This document shows, piece after piece, positions 1 to 11,299 of a DNA stretch of 64,000 nucleotides. The stretch spans positions 34,058,760-34,122,759 of the forward strand of contig CM032127.1 in the NCBI GenBank assembly GCA_018894105.1, read 5' to 3'. The stretch's first letter is position 1. Each line of letters opens with the position of its first letter. A program made the position numbers and the translations under genes. The DNA is from Jacaranda mimosifolia (taxonomy: Eukaryota; Streptophyta; Magnoliopsida; Lamiales; Bignoniaceae). The notes under the pieces were generated by a model. It was given only the letters and a program-made list of their open reading frames with translations. It was not told where the DNA came from and made no database searches.

Positions 1-932
1 AATTTAATACAACCCTTTTCAACAACTTGAAACAAATAAAATCAATATTAAATGCTCATGATCATCCTCATTCATTCATCATTCATTCAATAATTAAATG
101 AACAATAAATAAATCAAGAATAGACAATCAATTCTAGTACCAACCAGCTTATCTCATAAATAAATAATTGGCCAATCATAATATTTATGCAATTAGTAGG
201 AGATTAACTTTAACAAGTTTTTAAAAGCAATCAAAAATGTCAAACATAATTTTGGGAGCTTGCACAACACTTGTGCATCTAATATGTGTGAATCAAAACA
301 CTTTTGAACACAAAAAAGAGCCAAAAATTAGGGTAATTTTAGCCATGACAGAAACTACAAATGCTAGCCCAGGCTAGACGCACAACTGCTCGTGCCTAGT
401 TCGCCTGTTGCTGGCCAGCACTGGGCTGAGGCAGGGCTTGTTTCAAGATCTAAGCCAAGACACCTCATTTTTGCTCAGCTTTTTGTGTACCAAAAAATTT
501 AGAACAACTTCTAAACTTGATTTCACACATTACAAATGAGATTTCAAAATTAAAACACCTTTTAAAACTAAAATTTCAAACCTTCAATCATGCTTTCAAA
601 AACAAGTTCAAGTGAGAATCAAATTCTCCAACAAAACTTTAATCAAATTGGATCCAAAAATGACCAAAACTATTTTAGTTAATCATCAATATGCTATATC
701 AAATATAACATCAACTGATGCTAAATCAACATTCAACATTAGAAGTTATGAATTAAAACATACCAATTACATGAATTAACACTTAAAACACATAATAGCT
801 TGCTTTCAATTCATCAATCAAAGATGATAAGGGCCCTCACACAATATCATCCAAATACTCCAATCTATCATATAAATTGAGAATTTGATGGTTTTGATCA
901 ATCTATCAGATGAATTAGGCTCTGATATCACT
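1..932 (-). mobile_element. 5' leader of Copia element H (minus strand), partial
   Basis: Untranslated leader between primer site and gag of a minus-strand Copia copy that continues left of the window. It matches the leaders at 46481-47962 and 55943-57498 in the same orientation and those of elements A, B and E in reverse. A GC-rich, poorly conserved island lies at about 355-450, between two conserved AT-rich blocks. No open frame of note. The gag of this copy is outside the window. Confidence 0.8.
918..930 (-). other. Primer binding site of element H
   Basis: On the minus strand this reads as the initiator tRNA-Met primer site (TGGTATCAGAGCC) with one changed base. It sits two bases inside the LTR end at 933, the usual Copia spacing, and fixes that LTR as a 5' LTR. 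Confidence 0.85.
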
Positions 933-1949
933 TGAAGGTAAGAGTAGAGCTAGAATCCAATAATCAAAACTTTGAAAGCTAAAATTAACTAGGCTACTCA
1001 AGTAAATCAAGGATCTAAACATGCTTGTAAAATGGATTTAGATAAAGGATTACCTTGATAAGCTAAATTTCAAGGGCAAGATATTTGTTGGCTCCCTAAT
1101 AGCCTTAATACTATATCTTTATTTTTGATGTTCGATTCCATTGTATGACCTTATCTTTGGGAAACTTCTTTTCCTAATTGTCATACCACCTTGCGCTAGG
1201 ATTTCTTAGAATCGATCATTATAGAATACATAGGAGATGCACTCACTCTTCACAAAAGTGAGGAGTGAGATTCCATCTTGACAAAAGTGAGGAGTGAGAT
1301 TCCATCTTGCACTTGCTCTTCACAAAAGTGAGGAGTAAGATTCCATCTTCACAAAAGTGAGGAGTTCTATCAAACCTCCATGTCTAGTAGCTTATGCCCA
1401 ACCTCAACTTGAGATGCCCGCTAAGTGACCAAGGAAAAGTCAAAGCATAAACACCAAACACAAGGTTACCATAGATAATAAGGGCCAAAGGACTAATAAG
1501 ATGCACTAGCGTAAGCTGGAGAATTTGCCACTCTGGCTATCTGGTGGATTATCCTAATGGGTCTTTAATACCTTATTCTCGAACAAACACCTACTAACAT
1601 GCATCATATCTCATATGGGATTGCTCATAGAATGGAGCAACATCCAATACTTGGATTTATGCATCGTTAATGCAAGTTTATCCAGATCTTAGATGCCCCA
1701 TCTTATAAGATCCTACGACTTGGATGATTTAAGGTCACGACAATGTAAGACTTATTCCATGATTACCATCTAATATATAACCAAGTCCCGCAGTCTTGTG
1801 TGATCTAAGGACTTCATCCAAATGCCAGTGAAGTAATAAAAGGCATAAGACGAAGATGGCCATGTAAAAATATCATTCAATCAAGATTATTTTACAAGGA
1901 AATAGTTTACAAGGCCAATCTAATTTGCTTGCCGAGCACTATTCCAATA
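933..1949 (-). mobile_element. 5' LTR of element H, internally deleted
   Basis: Minus-strand LTR of the common family. Its U5 end (933-1076) follows the primer site. At about 1077 the sequence jumps straight into the distal U3, so about 1.2 kb including the TATA region is missing. It ends near 1949 with the inverted LTR tip (GCACTATTCCAA). Length is 1.0 kb against about 2.2 kb for complete copies. With no promoter region it should not drive transcription (inference). Confidence 0.8.
1251..1366. repeat. Minisatellite, about 30-bp unit, four copies
   Basis: Four imperfect copies of a unit containing ACAAAAGTGAGGAGT followed by GAGATTCCATC, starting near 1251, 1280, 1321 and 1350. The same stretch is single-copy in the other LTRs of the family, so it is a local tandem expansion inside this LTR. 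Confidence 0.85.
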
Positions 1950-1953
1950 GTGC
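1936..1953. repeat. 18-bp palindrome at head-to-head LTR junction
   Basis: GCACTATTCCAATAGTGC is a perfect inverted repeat. The left half is the inverted tip of the minus LTR and the right half is the tip of the plus LTR that follows. The terminal bases between the two tips are lost. Confidence 0.8.
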
Positions 1954-3051
1954 TTGGGTATCAGCTACTTAGACATAGATGTTTATGAGAGCTAAGATGG
2001 GATATGACTCCTCGTTTTAGTGAAAGGTGAGTGCATCTCCTATGTTTTCTATAATGATCGATTCGAATGAGTCCTTGGCCAAAGCAGAGTGACAATTTAG
2101 AAAAGCATTTTCCAAAGATTAGGTCACAAACATGAATCGAACATTGACAATAGATGCATAGGATTGAGGCTATTAAGGAACCGATTAACATCTTGCCCTG
2201 GGCCTTTTTCATGGAGATAGGAGATGGAATGACCATATTTGCATGGCACGCGTAGAGCTAGATTAGTTCACCAGAAACATTCATTCGGCCAATTGTTGGG
2301 CTCTATAGGCTTGAGGTTGGATATCGACCACGGAGATTAGGTACTCTTCAATTAACAGAGCTTAATTGAATTGAGTTCGTTAGTTTAAAGGAGTTTATAC
2401 CAATGTGAACATATGATATTTTAAAGTCACAAAGGTTCTGAGCCCATTCCAATGAGCGGTAGAACCTAATAGGTCACACACAAAAGCTAATTAGAAATCC
2501 TACATGATGAGGGGAATTTTCTGTGTTAGAATAATTCCAAGGTGACCAAAAATTGAGGGATTCGGTTGACATAGTTTTTAGTTATTTTGGCTTGATCAAT
2601 TTAATTGTTAAATTAATCTAATTAATTTGAGTTAAATTAAAACTAATTAAATTAAGTATTAATTTAATTTAGTACCACATGACTATCAATTAGTTAAGTT
2701 AGCTTAAAGAGTTAAGTTAACTAAAACTAGCTTAAAAAGTTAAGCTAGCTGACTTAACGGTTAAGTCAAATTTTAATTAAATTAAAGCGTTTAATTTAAT
2801 TAAAGTGAAGAAATGATTTTGGAGAAAAAATTCAAATGAAATGTTCATTTGGTGTGGAATTAGAATTTATTTTGTAGACATTTCATAAGATGAAATGTAG
2901 ATTCTAAATGAAATTCAAATTCAACACAAATTCACATACAACTTGGAAGTTGGCATCTTAGGTGGCACCCTTCCTTAAGGAAGGTGTGATGCCACATTGG
3001 CATCACGCCATCTTCCCTCCACATATAGATATAGAGGAGGGCGGCTACATG
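1950..3051 (+). mobile_element. 5' LTR of element A, first part
   Basis: Plus-strand LTR in which about 500 bp after the first few bases are missing: the sequence jumps from the tip to the U3 block beginning GGGTATCAGCTACTT. It then runs through the U3 inverted-repeat zone (2640-2810) and the TATA box (near 3023). It is cut at 3051 by a solo LTR and resumes at 5260. With its second half it is the 5' LTR of element A, because a primer site follows at 5862. Confidence 0.8.
2983..3038 (+). promoter_or_regulatory. LTR core promoter: dyad plus TATA box
   Basis: A 12-bp-arm inverted repeat (GGTGTGATGCCA / TGGCATCACGCC) stands just upstream of a TATA-like run ending ATATAGATATAGAGG. The same pair recurs in nearly every LTR of the window. 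A solo LTR inserted at 3052, about 15 bp downstream, near the expected transcription start. Confidence 0.6.
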
Positions 3052-5259
3052 TGTTGGAATAGTACCTGACAAGCCAATTGGACTGTTTGTAAAGTTATTT
3101 CCTTATAAAACAATCCAGATTGAATGATATTCTTAATATATGACCATCTTCATCTTATGCTCTTTATTACTTCACTTGCATTTTGATGATGCCCTTAGAT
3201 CACTTATGACTATGGGACTTAGTTTTGTGACTATGGAATAAGTCTTAGACAGTCGTAACCTTAGATCTTCCAAGTCACAAGATTTTATGAGATGGGGCAT
3301 CTAAAATTCGGATAAACTTGCACTAATGATGCATAAATCCAAGAGTTGGATATTGCTTCATTCCATGAGCAATAATATGAGAGATGGGTGCATGTTAGTT
3401 GGCACTTCTTAGAGAATAAGGCACTGAAGATCCACCCAGACAGTCTACTAGATAGCCGAAGTGGCAAGTTAGTAGTGATAAGTTCTCCAGCTTATGTTAG
3501 CGCATATAATTAGTCCTCTGACATGACGATCCATGGTAACTTTGTGTTTGGTCCTTATGTTTTAACTCTTTTTTGGTCACCCAACAGGCCTTTCGAGTTG
3601 AGGTTGGGTATAAGCTACTAGACATGGAGGTTTGTGATCTAAGATAGTATCCAACTCCTCACTTTTTTGAAGGGCAAGTGCATCTCCTATGTATTCAATA
3701 ATGATTGATTCTAAGAAATTCTTATGCAAGGTGGTGTGATAATTTGGAAAAAGAGTTTTCCAAAAATGAGGTCATACAAAGGAATCGAATATTGAGAATA
3801 GAGATATAGTATTTAGCCTAATAGGGAGCCAACAAATATCTTGCCCTATGCCTCTTTTGGGAGATAGGAAATGGAAGGATCATATTTGCATGGTAAGCGT
3901 AGAGCTATAATGGTTCTCTAAAAGCATTCATTTCAGCCAATTAGTTGGGCTCTATGTGCTTGAGGTTGGACATCGACCATGGAGATTAGGTACTCTTCAA
4001 TTAATGGAGATTAATTGAATTGAGTTGATTTAGTTTAAAGAAATTTAAACTAAAATGAATATATGATATTCAAAAGTCACAAAGAGCTATGAGCCCATGT
4101 CCAATGAATGGTAGAACCTATCGGGTCACACACAAAAGCTAATTGCATTTCCTTACTAATGGAGGAACTTTCTAAGTATTAGAAAATTCGCTCCATAAGT
4201 TACCGATTTCTTCAGTGATCAAAAATTGAAGTGTCACTTGGCTTGATTAATTTAAGCATTAAATTGATCAACTAATTTAAGAGCTAAATTAGATCAATCA
4301 TTAAGGATTTAATTATTTGGTGCCATCTGACCATAAATTGGTCAAGTTAGCTTAAAGAGTTAAGCTTGTTGGCTTAAGTGTTAAGTCAAAGGTTAATTAA
4401 TGAAATTAAAGTGTTTAATTTAATTAATGAGAAGAACATTTCTTCGAGGGCAAAGTCAAATGATATGATCATTTTAGTGTGGCATTTAATTAATTTGAAA
4501 TTAGATTTCAAATGTAATTGAAATGCACACAAATTCAAATTAGATTTGAATTTGCCAACTTGCAAGCATTACGAGCAAGTTGGCGGTCCCCCTACCTTGA
4601 GGAAAGTGTGATGCCACCTTGGCATCACACCATCCTCCCTCTATACATAGATATAGAGGTGTGGTGGGCGGTCACATGGATTATTCAAGTGAAGAATTAG
4701 ATTCTCATTTTTTCCATCCATTTTCAAGGTATTCACTCATGTGTTAAAGTTCACCTTCCTCTTCTTCTCCAACCCCAAAAATTGGCCGTTAACTTTTATC
4801 TCTCATCTCAATCTCCAGGTAATTGTGAGGAGTGATTGGAAATTCACTTGGTGTGTGGATCGTTTCATAGAGGTGAAACAACTAGTTTGCTAAGCCTTTG
4901 GAAATCCACCTGCGGGAACAACAACTTGTCAATATTATTCTAAGAGATCCAGGAAGTGTTTCAAGCTGAAATTTCTTCCAGAAGCTTCCTCAACATGTTA
5001 GAATCTACTGGAATTTTTTAAACATTTTTGGAGAGTTTTGAATTGGTTAAAAGTAGCTCGCTTCCAGCTGCATCTTTATTTGGCAGATTCTATTTGAAGA
5101 AGGAGTTCTTCAATCTACCTTTGGATTTAAGCTCTTCAAGTAACGTTTCAACCAAATTTGAATCCTAAAGCATGTTTAGATCCTTGATTGCTTGTGAGCA
5201 CTAGTCTATTTAAGCTTTTGAAGTCTTATTATTGGATCCTAGTGCTTTACTTACTTTCA
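3052..5259 (+). mobile_element. Solo LTR in the 5' LTR of element A
   Basis: Complete 2,208-bp LTR starting TGTTGGAATAGTACC and ending ACTTTCA. It has no primer site on its right and no purine tract on its left. It is flanked by ACATG (3047-3051) and AAATG (5260-5264), a 5-bp target duplication with one change. On both sides the outer LTR continues. This is the signature of a retrotransposon that inserted and then lost its interior and one LTR by LTR-LTR recombination. Confidence 0.88.
4604..4659 (+). promoter_or_regulatory. LTR core promoter of the solo LTR
   Basis: Dyad AGTGTGATGCCA / TGGCATCACAC around a 3-bp centre, followed by a palindromic TATA region (CTATACATAGATATAGAGG). Layout is the same as in the other LTRs. 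Confidence 0.6.
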
Positions 5260-5859
5260 AAATGTTAATCATTCGTACATTTTGTGTGCCTAAAAGTTAG
5301 ATCGAACATTCCCTCCAAAATTTTCATTCTCTCATGAGTTGAGGTTTCACTCTCTTCTTCACCTCCCTCACCATTTTTGGCATCCAACCATGCTCTCTTT
5401 ATTCTTAGTTTTTCCAACTAAATTAAGGAGAAAATGATTGTCCATCAGTGTATGGGCTTTGACATTAGAGGTAAGAAGATTTCGGATTGCTTGGCTTTGG
5501 TGATCCTCTATTCCAATAATAACTTTCTGGACACTATTTGAGATCTTTCCAGAGGTGTTTGGGGCTAAACTTTTTACTGGACATTCTCCATTGATTTGGC
5601 AAAATTTTGGCCCATATTTATCTTGAGTCCCGAGGTGATTTGCCTGATTGAAAATTAATCACACCTTGCTACGCCAGGAGCTGTATGCTTTTGGGAAAGG
5701 AAGCACAACTTCAAGTTTTGGTTGTATTTTGCTTGAGAGGTAACAACCTAACCTTGACCATTATATTGGCATAATTTAGATCCTTGTGGTGGCATAAGAT
5801 GAGTTAGATTTCAGTTTTTAAATGTTTTAAATTGTATCCTTAGTCATATACCTCTTTCA
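5260..5859 (+). mobile_element. 5' LTR of element A, second part (R/U5)
   Basis: Continuation of the LTR interrupted at 3051. It begins with the second target-site copy and runs through the U5 block to CTCTTTCA, two bases before the primer site. The first 45 bp are strongly diverged from other copies; the rest aligns well. Confidence 0.8.
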
Positions 5860-5861
5860 AG

Positions 5862-5874
5862 TGGTATCAGAGCC
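5862..5874 (+). other. Primer binding site of element A
   Basis: TGGTATCAGAGCC is complementary to the 3' end of initiator tRNA-Met, the usual Copia primer. It lies two bases after the LTR and marks the start of minus-strand DNA synthesis. Confidence 0.92.
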
Positions 5875-6429
5875 TAATTTCATGCTATATTTAGGATTCT
5901 TTTTTGATTGATTCATGTGATGAATTGATATACATCTTCAAACACTTGATCCAAATCATGGATTGGAGTGTTTGGATGATGATGCTTGTGGCACCTTTGA
6001 TGATGAATAGATATTATGCTAATAAGTGTTTTAATTGATAATTTATATGTTAGTGTAATTTGATTCATGATTAGCATTAGATGATGTTATATATTGATAT
6101 AGCATGTTATATTTGGCCTTAAGTTGTTTTGGTCATTTTTGGATCCAATTGGATTGGATGTAATTGGAGATTTTTCGGAAGAATGAGATTCTCACTTAAA
6201 CTTGATTTTTAAAGTATGTTTGAGCACTTGAATTTTTAGTTTTAAAATGTGTTTTAGATCTAAAATTTTATCTATATTATGTGGAAATGATGTTTAGAAG
6301 TTGTTCTAGATGTTTCGTGTGCAAAAAGGTTGAGCCAAATAGAGAAAAACACCTTGAACCATGTGATCGAGCAACTGCCTAGCCTGACCGGACATTGGCT
6401 AGCAGAGGACGCACCTGGTGCACGCCTGC
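5875..6429 (+). mobile_element. Leader of element A, first part
   Basis: Non-coding leader matching those at 22785-24712 and 36257-38232. It reaches the GC-rich variable island (about 6365-6429), where a minus-strand solo LTR is inserted. It resumes at 8684. Confidence 0.8.
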
Positions 6430-8683
6430 TGAAGGCAAGAGTAGCATTAGGATCCATAAATCAAAACTTTATAAGCTTGAAATTAACTAAGCTACTCAAG
6501 CAACCAAGGATCTAGACATGCTATAGATCTGGATTAGGAAAAAGAATTACCTCTTGTAGCTCAAAATAAGGAAAAAATCTCAACTATCTCTTTCGAATCT
6601 AGAATCTGTTTGGAATCGGCACGTTGGAAACATTGGAAAAGCGGTAACTTTTGCCCTGGTTAAACTGCTCCAAAAATCACCAAATTATATCTAGAACACC
6701 TCAACATATAAGGAAGCTACTGTGGAAAAATTAGAGCAAAAGGCCTTCTGGATCACTCCAGAAAAATTCGCTAATCTGCAGCTACTGTAGTAGATCTCCA
6801 AAAATCAGCAAGTCAAGTGCCTTACCTCTATTGATATGATCCATATCCCAATCATTCTTCCAATTTCCCCTCACTAGAAGCTGGAGTTAGATAGGAGAAA
6901 ATGAGGGAGAGGAGGCCAATTTTTATGTTGGGAAGAAGAAGGAATGCAAAGCTTCAACATATGATGCAATGCATGGAGAGAGAGAGAGCTTTTGGAGGGA
7001 ATGCAGAATCTTATCTTCACACTTTTCAGCAATGTGATGGCTAAATTTGCTTACCCTCTATATCTATATATAGAGGGTGGAAGGTGTGATGCTAGTTGGC
7101 ATCACACCTTCCTCAAGGTGACCGCCCAAGTGGCATGCCAAGTTGGCAAATTCAAATTCAAGTCTTACTCAAATTTCATGTGCATTTCAATTACACTTGG
7201 AATCTATTTCCGAATTAATTAAGATACTAATTTAAATGAACACTTCATTTAAATTTCCCCCCCAAAAAGTATTCTTCCCATTAATTAAATTAAACACTTT
7301 AATTTAATTAATTATCCTTTGATTTAACTCTTAAATCAAACAAGCTTAACTCTTAAGCTTAAAGTAGTTAACTTAACTCTTTAAGTCAACTTGACCAATT
7401 GATGGTCAATATGGCACTAGATAATTAACTCCTTAATTATTGGTCTAATCAAACTCTTTAAATTAGTTGATTAATTTAACACTTAAATTAATCAAGCCAA
7501 AATTGACCATTAAGTTGGTTCCTTTAAAATCGATCACCAAAGGGTGAATATTTCTAACATTTAGAAAATTGCTCAACCAATTTTGGAAGCTAATTGGCTT
7601 TTGTGTGTGACCCAATAGGTTCTACCATTCATTGGACATAGGCTCACAACTCTTTGTGACTTTTGAATAACTTATATTCGTTTTAGTTTAAAACTCTTTT
7701 TAAACTAATAGACTTAATTCAATTAATCTCATTAATTGAAGAGTACCCAATCACCATAGTCAATGTCCAACCTCAAGCCCATGGAGCCAACTAATCAGCC
7801 GAAATGAATACTCGAGAGAACATCATAGCTCTGCGTATACTATGCAAATATGGTCCTTCCGTCTCTTATCTCCCAAAAGAGGCCTAGGGCAAGATATTTA
7901 TCCACTCCCTAAGAGCCTCGATACTATGTCTCTATTCTTAATGTTTGATTCCCTTATGTGACCTCACCTTTGGAAAACTCCTTTTCCAAATTATCACACC
8001 ACCTTGCACAAGGATTTCATGGAATCGATCATTATAGAACACATAGGGGATGCACTCGCCCTTCATAAAAGTGAGAAGTTGGATTCCATCTTGGATCTCA
8101 CAAACCTCCATGCTAAAGTACCTCATACCTAACCTCAACCTGAAAGACCTGCTAAGTGGTCAAGAAAGACTTAAAGCATGAGGAACGGACATAAGGTTAC
8201 CATAGATCCTTAGGTTGGAGGACTAATAATATGCACTAGCGTAAGCGGGAGAATTAACCACTACCGCTTGCCACTACGGCTATATAGTGGATTCTCCGGG
8301 GGGTCTTTAGTGCCTTGTTCTCTAACAAGCACTCACTAAAATGCACTCGTATCTCATACAGCTGCTTATGGAATAGAGCAATATCCAACTCTTGGATTTA
8401 TGCATCATTAGTGCAAGTCTATTTGAATCTTAGATTCCTTATCTCATAAGATCCTATGACTTGAAAGATTTAAGATCACGACCATGTGAGACTTATTCCA
8501 TGATCACCAAACTAAGTCCCGTTGTCATAAGTGATCTAAGGGGTTCATCCAAATGCAAGTGAAGTAATAAAGAGTATAAAATGAAGATGGCCATATAAAG
8601 AATATCATTCAATCAAGATTGTTTTACAAGAAAATAGCTTTTACAAGGCCAATCTAATTAGCTTGCCAGGCATTATTCTAACA
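6430..8683 (-). mobile_element. Solo LTR (minus) in the leader of element A
   Basis: Complete 2,254-bp LTR in reverse orientation, from TGAAGGCAAG to CATTATTCTAACA. The leader of element A continues on both sides, so this is an insertion without internal domain. The flanking pentamers CCTGC and CATGT agree at only three of five places, so the target duplication is decayed or the edge is slightly misplaced. The interrupted site is the GC-rich island of the leader. Confidence 0.82.
7053..7108 (-). promoter_or_regulatory. LTR core promoter (minus), very regular
   Basis: The best-preserved copy of the motif pair: the TATA region is a palindrome with arms ACCCTCTATA / TATAGAGGGT, and next to it GGTGTGATGC / GGCATCACACC form a dyad around five bases. 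In LTR orientation the dyad is upstream of the TATA region. Confidence 0.65.
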
Positions 8684-10077
8684 CATGTCGTGGGTTGTGC
8701 TCTCATCAGGGGCAGGCAGCGTGCTAGTCACGGGTTTGGCTTGATTTTAGCTCCCTTATGTGATCAAAAGTATATTGTTTCATGCATAATAGATGCACAA
8801 GTATTGTGTTAGTTCTCAAACTTATGTTTGACATTTTTGATGCTTTCTTAAATCTTGTTAAAGTTAATCTCCATTTTTTGCAAAAATGGGATGCACAAAT
8901 GTTATGTTTGTTTTTGCTTAGCCAATTAATTGTTTATATGATAAGCTTTTAACTGTTGTAATTGAATGTCAATTCTTGATTTATTAGTTGTTCATTTAAT
9001 TATTGAATGGATGATAAATGAACGGGGATGATCATGAACCTTTAATGTTAATTTTATTTGTTTCAAGTTGTTGAAATAAGTTGTATTAAATTGGGGCTAG
9101 CGTGCCTCTTAATTTCTATCTTGTAAATGTTATAAGAGTAGAATCACTAGGAGTGAGTTTTTCTTTCTCATGTAATTATTGCAAGGAGTAAAGAAGACCG
9201 TTGGAGGCATGAAGACCCGTGAAGGCATGGGATACATATTTGTAATAGCTAGATTTAATCAAACCACTTAAAATCAACTAAGTGATGCACCTGTGGCTTT
9301 AAAGTGCATAACTTGATTAGGCTCATGGTCATCCTACTTATTTATACTTTCCATATCTTATTAATGAATGTGACGCATGGATTAAGATATAGAAAGCCTA
9401 AATAAGAAGATAAAATTGGTGAGATCTTAGCAAGCAAGTTAAAAATCCATCTACTTAGATTGTCTAAGTGCTTTCAAATATTACATCAAAATGGATATAA
9501 ATTAAAAAGAATTTTAATTAGTCCATGCCTTCTACCAATAGTATATGCCATGATGATGCTACTATTGAGTGATGGCACTTGGTCACGGGGGTCACACTTA
9601 GGAGGAAACCTGTGAGCATATAATTAGCATACAATGCACCATTGATTTGAGGCTTCCCACGCATTGCCACTCAATCACGGGGGATGTTGTGGAGCTGTCT
9701 TGAATCAAAGTGTGATTGGTAGGTCTAACTTAACACTTAGTAGTGTAGATCTCACATGAGTTGTGGTTCTACATGAAAAGTGAGGCAAAATATATCAAGA
9801 GTTACATATGAAGCAATTAGGAAGTATTGCTTATCCTTGGATTGTTTGTGGATGGCACTTGGTCATGGGGGTCCATTTGCAAGTCTTTGGAGTTTTAATT
9901 CTCACTAAAAAATATAATTTTGCGAATTCTTCTAGGGGGTGAAGAATTTGATAAAATAGTGGAAGAAAAAAATGTTTGAAAGACCAATAACATGTTTTCA
10001 AAATATCAAATATTCAATCACATGCTCATATTCTCTTTTACCACTTTTTGTAGATTTGTGAAATTTTCAAACTTAAA
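8684..10077 (+). mobile_element. Leader of element A, second part
   Basis: Continuation of the leader up to the gag start codon. It contains the GC-rich island remainder (8685-8750) and four spaced motif sites at about 9571, 9664, 9747 and 9851. Three of these carry the variant CACTTGGTCACGGGGG or close to it instead of the CACGAGTCGTGGGTC form seen in elements B and E. Several minor differences from the other leaders, no coding potential. Confidence 0.78.
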
Positions 10078-10924
10078 ATGGCTAAGAATCCACTCACAAC
10101 GAACTGGTCCCAATTTTCACAATTGGTTGAGAAACCTCGAAAATAGTGCTTGACTCCGAAAAGAGGACTTATGTACTTAATCAATGTCCGTTGGAAACTA
10201 TTAGCGATGACACCACCAATGAGGCCCATGAATTGTACACGAGGTTTGTGAATGATGATTTACAAACTAGGTATCTCATGATGGCAACTATGTCTAATGA
10301 GTTGCAAAAGACTCATGAGCATATAAAGCATGCTAGTGAGATCAATGCACACCTACAAGAGTTGTGTGGTGTCCAAACTAGACATAAACGGTTTGATTTG
10401 TCTACAGAGCTACTTAAAAGTAGAATGACTAAGGGCATGATTGTCTAGATCACGGGCTTAAAATGATTGGACTCATTGAAAAACTTGGACAACTTGATGT
10501 GATCATGGACAATAACCTTTATGTGGATTTGATCCTACAATCATTACCAAGTTCGTTCAACTAATTCGTTATGAACATTAATATGTCCAAGAAAGAAGTG
10601 AAGATTAATGAATTAGTGAACATATTGGTTACTGCCGATGCGACTATAAAAAAAGAAAAGCCCCTTATGCTTGCATCTTTCTCCAAAGTCCAAAGGCCTA
10701 AGGAGTCCTAGGAAAAGGGGTAAGAAGAAGACAAATTCTTTATCGAAAGGGAAGCAACCCTTGAAAGGTTCATGGGGAGTTAAGAAAAAGAAAGAGGCTT
10801 AAACCGATGATATATGTTTTCACTATGGCGAAAAAGAGCATTGGAGAAAGAATTGCAAAGCTTATCTTGCAACCATTGAGAAGGGTATGTACTTTATTGA
10901 AGTGAATTTAGCGAATAGTTCTTA
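10078..10924 (+). pseudogene. gag: gag of Copia element A (capsid-nucleocapsid), broken
   Basis: Capsid and nucleocapsid polyprotein of a Copia retrotransposon, which would form the cytoplasmic particle and package RNA. The start ATG at 10078 gives MAKNPLTT, matching MSKNPLTT of element E. The frame breaks early, and the best segment is 10146-10448, with KRTYVL, DDLQTRYLMMATMSNELQ and LQELCGVQTRHKRF, the UBN2-type gag core. The nucleocapsid near 10806-10870 reads CFHYGEKEHWRKNC, a CX2CX4HX4C knuckle whose second cysteine has become tyrosine. A lysine-rich stretch precedes it. Several frameshifts and stops make it non-functional. Confidence 0.88.
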
Positions 10925-11299
10925 ACGAAAAGAGTCTTAATGTGGTTCTCACTTTTGTAATTCATTATAGGGTATGGAAACAAGAAAGAGTCTTAATGAA
11001 GGAAATATGATTGTCCGCCTCAGAAGTGGAGCAAGAGTTGCTGCCAAAATCCAAGGCATAATTAAGTTAGACTTGGAAGATTCTATGATTGTGCTTGATC
11101 TTTGTTTTTATGTACGAAATCTTATAAAGAATATAATTTCAATTCCCATTTTGAATAATGAAAGATATAATTTTTCTATATCTAATGGAAAATTGAAGGC
11201 ATTAAAGAATAGTTCTTTAATTGCTTAAGGTACATTGAATAATGGATTGTATTATGTATTAGATTCTCAAAACTCATTAATGCACATTCAGTCAAGTAA
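10925..11299 (+). pseudogene. Protease region of element A, broken
   Basis: Aspartic protease segment that would cleave the polyprotein. The family motif DTGCGxHxCN is represented by CGSHFCNSL preceded by a stop, so the catalytic aspartate is gone. Downstream, 10974-11228 is an open stretch with the typical protease C-terminal part (LDLEDSMIVLDLCFYVRN) and the link to the pre-integrase region (LIKNIISIPILNNE). Element E has the same order at 39076-39490. Confidence 0.8.

Noticed and set aside
1961..2236. 91-codon minus-strand open frame
   Set aside because: It lies in a U3 part of an LTR, and the same area in other LTRs gives unrelated frames. Similar LTR frames at 3285, 7938, 29034, 42127, 44845, 58420 and 63196 were dropped for the same reason.
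5260..5859. Tandem duplication of U5 in one LTR
   Set aside because: The second U5 is the outer LTR resuming after a solo LTR insertion. The ACATG/AAATG target copies explain it without a duplication.
9571..9875. Four spaced repeats considered as a CRISPR-like array
   Set aside because: Spacing is irregular (about 70-140 bp), repeats are imperfect, there are no cas genes and the genome is a plant's. The spacers are conserved leader sequence.
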